NCBI RefSeq assembly: GCF_017353175.1
Contig: NZ_JAFMYW010000010.1
Span: 232,849 to 296,848 of the forward strand
DNA length: 64,000 nucleotides
DNA from: Fibrella forsythiae
GTDB lineage: Bacteria; Bacteroidota; Bacteroidia; Cytophagales; Spirosomataceae
Direction of reading: 5' to 3'
Both the position numbers and the translations under genes were made by a program. Below are positions 62,301 through 64,000 of this stretch, in pieces (position 1 is the stretch's first letter; each line of letters begins with the position of its first letter). Under the pieces are notes generated by a model that saw only the letters and a list, made by a program, of their open reading frames with translations, made no database searches and was not told where the DNA came from.

Positions 62301-62488
62301 CTGAGACGAGGAAGCCGATTGAACAAGGCCAGCGTCATTACATCGAGCAGCGTAGACTTCCCTGCCCCCGTTGGACCGGAGATCACAAACAGTCCCGTGT
62401 CGCCTAACAGGCCACTGGCAAATTGAATGGGCTCGTGTTCGCCATAAAACGAATTGATATTACGAAACCGGATTTGGCGAATTTTCAT
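59399..62488 (-). CDS. sbcC: SbcC: SMC-like ATPase subunit of the SbcCD nuclease
   Basis: 1029 residues from ATG 62488; an upstream in-frame ATG at 62572 is rejected because the family N-terminus (MKIRQIRFRNINSF) starts here. Walker A GPTGAGKST at 38-46, long coiled coils (~170-900) split by a zinc hook with CPLC (~545), then the signature TSLSGGETFTLSLALALGLS and Walker B DSLFIDEGFGTLD. The complex cuts hairpins and dsDNA ends. Overlaps sbcD by 29 nt, so cotranscribed with it. Confidence 0.95.
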   Translation of the reverse strand: MKIRQIRFRNINSFYGEHEPIQFASGLLGDTGLFVISGPTGAGKSTLLDVMTLALFNRLPRLSGAISGANITDDGMIVNRQAAAEPNTAAYAEVEYEVDGHRYRSRWSIRKNRNNNWNNYEMEVARLADDKPEGILFPIKDLRDFPKKNEELIGLSYEQFVKSIVLAQGAFDQFLKSRASERSKMLEQLTGTEIYRQLSRKAFEHTKYLDEQISTKKLGVSSIRMLSDERVTELTDQLTKADEQLAEIKAQIKLFDAEKRLVDDAERAEKVLARLATTGEKLAERTAAFAPDRERLLLHDKATPLAGLLSDLAGAERAIVRARQDRTNVTDELAKLSQQLDSLLTEAATFIGAPQLASQSVSAAIEAFRDQLKTLQDKIGAEQTAATPLLQRIRQQASIDSAALRTLGLHQLTLLNIADSLVQVETERASLQVRIDALQATYPAVTPTTLPDRIQQAIARDKVLGTLILLEGEQQDRIFKGQKLAEPIEALKTQIDSLTPLLSTAREREQMAEDTANQLDAEQRRLSAEVNLTALRDALVADEPCPLCGSLEHPYATHYVNQLGTVAAKLLLAKDELQQARVATKELSDKLIAQEAQLAEAERTQHALREQFRGKRNEINALREANQLAEDVGPELLKSEQRELASTQADLNTLRSLWDQNRILETLIGQLTELQHHQQSIQLFTQQKQALYAGDDWAQRSGTLLKSIADVQGRIATQTGLRQKTDDDEKAALAEEKRVLTALTPLLKKQGLDSAESARKLLLDVPTTQKLQKQRDELDRDKIELDQSIADEQKRLEAARKSRKTDLLPDDVKATFDEARKKHDKLLTSSGYARSELDTNKKSVAAHQKAIAELARMEADVMPWKELTKLIGSAKGDSFSKFAQSLTLAQLIGLANRRLKNLTDRYLLLSPREEQDELFVVDLYQGQAERTITSLSGGETFTLSLALALGLSDLASQNVQIDSLFIDEGFGTLDPDSLDTAIVMLEKLQQESQKTIGIISHRHEIKERITVQIQVERGIDGNSRCYITS

Positions 62489-63713
62489 ACTGAAGCGGAG
62501 CCGTCTGCTCCGTAACCATTTTATAAAGTTGTTGGTAGGTATCGATAAGTTGGTCGCGCTGATCATCTTCAACCTGCGCCAGTATCAGCCGTTGCGCAAA
62601 AACGTCCAGGTACGTTAGATCAGCCAGGTGCGTATCGGCGGCAAATAACGATTCCAGATTCTTACGCTTATTCCGAAACAGTAACCGAGTTTTTGCCAGG
62701 ATGAAAGGCGCATCCTTATAATCGCGCTGCAACTGGTCGAAATGCATGCGGGTGCTGAGGCTTTCGGCATCTTCTTCAACCAGCACTTCCACCAATGCAG
62801 GCAAAGCATGTGTCATCTCCAATTGATTCAGGCGTTCCCGGACTTCATCGAGCGTACCTGTTATATGTCGGAACGGACGTGATTGCGGGACCGGCACCGA
62901 CTCAACGGCAGTCACCTGTCCATTTTCCACCGTCAACTGCAGCAACTGATGCGCATTGTCGCGTTCAGCGAAGCTTAGTGGAACAGGCGATCCACTATAG
63001 CGGACTGTATCACTTCCGCCTACGCGTTGGGGTACATGTATATGGCCGAGCGCCACATAGGCGAATCCATCGGGAAAGTGCTCGCCCGAAAAAGCTGCCT
63101 GCCCGCCTACGGCATGAATCTCGCGTTCGCTTTCCGAAACCGTTGCTCCGTTTACATACAGGTGACCCATCGCCAGTACAGGTACGTTCGCGTACTCGCT
63201 ATGACAATGATCGGCAATTCGTTCGTAGTGGTTTCGGATCCCCATTCGCAATGCCTCAACCCGATCCTCATAGGTCTGTCCTGAAATAGACTGGCGCAGA
63301 TCGGCATCCCGCAGATAGGGAACCGCTGCTACCAACAGATCAGCAGATCCATCGGCAAACCGAATCACTTCATCCGGGCAGTTTCCATTCGTACAGCCAA
63401 CCACATGTATGTTTAGATGCCGAAGCAGTTCTTTAGGCGCATTCAACTTTGTGGCCGAATCATGATTGCCGCCCGTCACCACGATCCTGACAGATAAGGG
63501 AAGCATTCGGGTCAAAAACTGATAATACAACTGCATAGACCCGTCATTCGGGTTCGTTGTATCGAATACATCCCCGGATATAAGCAGTATATCAACTTCG
63601 CGACGCTCAATTTCCTCAACCAGCCAGTTAAGGAAGAACGAATGGTCTTCCCGAAGGTCTGAACGGTACAATCGTTTGCCAAGATGCCAATCGGCTGTGT
63701 GTAAAATCCGCAT
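62460..63713 (-). CDS. sbcD: SbcD: nuclease subunit of the SbcCD complex
   Basis: 417 residues from ATG 63713; a TTG at 63722 would add three residues. Mre11-type calcineurin-like phosphoesterase: HTADWHLGK (D and H), ISGDVFDTTNPND, GGNHDSATKLN, and the C-terminal histidines in GHLYVNG and LGHIHVPQR. All metal ligands are present. It is first of the sbcDC operon. SbcCD opens DNA hairpins, which may be relevant to the unusually many long inverted repeats in this window (inference). Confidence 0.95.
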   Translation of the reverse strand: MRILHTADWHLGKRLYRSDLREDHSFFLNWLVEEIERREVDILLISGDVFDTTNPNDGSMQLYYQFLTRMLPLSVRIVVTGGNHDSATKLNAPKELLRHLNIHVVGCTNGNCPDEVIRFADGSADLLVAAVPYLRDADLRQSISGQTYEDRVEALRMGIRNHYERIADHCHSEYANVPVLAMGHLYVNGATVSESEREIHAVGGQAAFSGEHFPDGFAYVALGHIHVPQRVGGSDTVRYSGSPVPLSFAERDNAHQLLQLTVENGQVTAVESVPVPQSRPFRHITGTLDEVRERLNQLEMTHALPALVEVLVEEDAESLSTRMHFDQLQRDYKDAPFILAKTRLLFRNKRKNLESLFAADTHLADLTYLDVFAQRLILAQVEDDQRDQLIDTYQQLYKMVTEQTAPLQYENSPNPVS

Positions 63714-63963
63714 AATGAGCAAGAGGGCTAACTTTGTTTTGTTATATAATCACTAGCCCATATAAAAAACAGATAAAGTCCTGTTTAGCCAGGCCCTTTT
63801 CCTGTGAGGTACTACTTGCTAAAGTATAATTTTTGTGACTAACTCTCTATAGGTAAAAGATACCCGACAACTAATTGAAAAAAGTTTTGTTCATGGATTG
63901 TCTGTTTATCAGCCATTTATGCCAAATCAGGTCCTGGCCTCACAAAAAACTTTCAAACAGGGC

Positions 63964-63994
63964 TTGACATGGGGGTAAACTTGCCCTACTTTTG
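63964..63994 (+). promoter_or_regulatory. Strong promoter reading out of the window
   Basis: TTGACA (63964-63969) and TACTTTTG (63987-63994) with 20 nt between TTG and the -7 element. This composite -33/-7 form often precedes tRNA, rRNA and other highly expressed genes in Bacteroidota. It points to a gene starting beyond 64000. The rest of the 287-bp gap from 63714 is AT-rich and holds no further element I can support. Confidence 0.6.
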
Positions 63995-64000
63995 CAGTCT

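Larger units (their letters stand above)
158..63187. repeat. Dispersed 9-mer ACGTACCTG/CAGGTACGT, 49 exact copies
   Basis: First bases of all copies found by reading: 158, 886, 3453, 3684, 4127, 7309, 7428, 9985, 10218, 12494, 12649, 13422, 14642, 19508, 19552, 21914, 23107, 23120, 24942, 26181, 26368, 26640, 29181, 35089, 35797, 36079, 36858, 37896, 38424, 40150, 40596, 41569, 41623, 42612, 43043, 43308, 44308, 44621, 44857, 45361, 46811, 47401, 51391, 52919, 59348, 60379, 61187, 62607, 63179. 24 read ACGTACCTG and 25 read CAGGTACGT on the plus strand. About 30 extend to CAGGTACGTT. Most lie inside genes; eight are intergenic. Hand count, so a few may be missed. Confidence 0.93.

Noticed and set aside
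62489..62572. N-terminal extension of SbcC
   Set aside because: It overlaps the 3' end of sbcD further and precedes the canonical SbcC start MKIRQIRF.
158..63187. The 9-mer as a Chi-like or KOPS-like polar motif
   Set aside because: These are strand-biased with replication; here 24 and 25 copies point each way over 64 kb. An inversion of the bias at a terminus or origin within the window cannot be fully excluded, but orientations are interspersed.
158..63187. The 9-mer as part of a transposable or miniature element
   Set aside because: No conserved flanks beyond about 10-12 bp are shared between copies, and most copies lie inside intact conserved genes.
1..64000. tRNA, rRNA, CRISPR, insertion sequences, prophage
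   Set aside because: I read for T-loop/anticodon patterns, regularly spaced repeats, transposase and integrase motifs, and found none that I could support.

Overview
The window looks like chromosomal DNA of a Bacteroidota bacterium, most likely Cytophagales and Spirosoma-like. The genus is an inference from gene content. The supporting signs are type IX secretion (T9SS) C-terminal sorting domains of type A (19349-20629 and the partial gene at 1-1918) and type B (44231-46588), a TonB-dependent receptor-like barrel, Bacteroidota-style promoters (TAnnTTTG at -7, sometimes TTTG at -33), PF06580-type kinase/LytTR signalling, and a moderate GC content (about 52% by eye). About 50 protein genes fill the window. 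I see no tRNA, rRNA, CRISPR array, insertion sequence or prophage gene.

Layout. 1-10.7 kb: a secreted T9SS protein cut by the window edge, a CDF metal exporter, a methyltransferase, a hotdog thioesterase, a FAN1-like VRR-NUC nuclease, two coupled membrane proteins and a polytopic acyltransferase-like protein. 10.8-17.3 kb: housekeeping genes pgk, mdh, an aldose 1-epimerase lipoprotein and ffh, with an M23 peptidase. 17.3-29.2 kb: an S41 protease lipoprotein, a T9SS protein, purM, mscL, a Gfo/Idh/MocA oxidoreductase, a DUF481-like barrel, a TPR protein, an EEP phosphatase, purE and a LysM protein. 29.4-32.5 kb: htpG and a response regulator fused to a class III nucleotide cyclase. 32.7-49.4 kb: the cell-surface block, holding a 1738-residue Asp-box/Ig-like/DUF11 protein, a BamA-like barrel, two tandem thioredoxin-fold exported proteins, an ABC exporter, a gliding-associated T9SS type B protein and a TonB-receptor-like barrel. 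49.7-53.1 kb: a kinase/LytTR pair and two YsnF-type stress proteins. 53.4-63.7 kb: a class IV aminotransferase, kdsC, an RsmF-like rRNA methyltransferase, an alpha/beta hydrolase, a glycosyltransferase-like protein, fabI, and sbcC/sbcD. The last bases hold a strong promoter reading out of the window.

The most unusual signal is not a gene. The 9-mer ACGTACCTG (reverse complement CAGGTACGT) occurs 49 times by hand count in 64 kb, where about 0.5 would be expected by chance. It is balanced between strands (24/25), falls inside conserved genes in all three frames of both orientations, and forms one perfect 26-bp head-to-head palindrome just after the Gfo/Idh/MocA gene. Density and pattern closely resemble the DNA uptake sequences of Haemophilus and Neisseria. 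I know of no description of this word, or of any uptake sequence in Bacteroidota. A second feature is a set of very long, often internally repetitive intergenic hairpins (arms 16-37 bp), one of them in a divergent promoter region. A third is four genes whose -7 promoter element ends 4-5 nt before the start codon, which predicts leaderless mRNAs.
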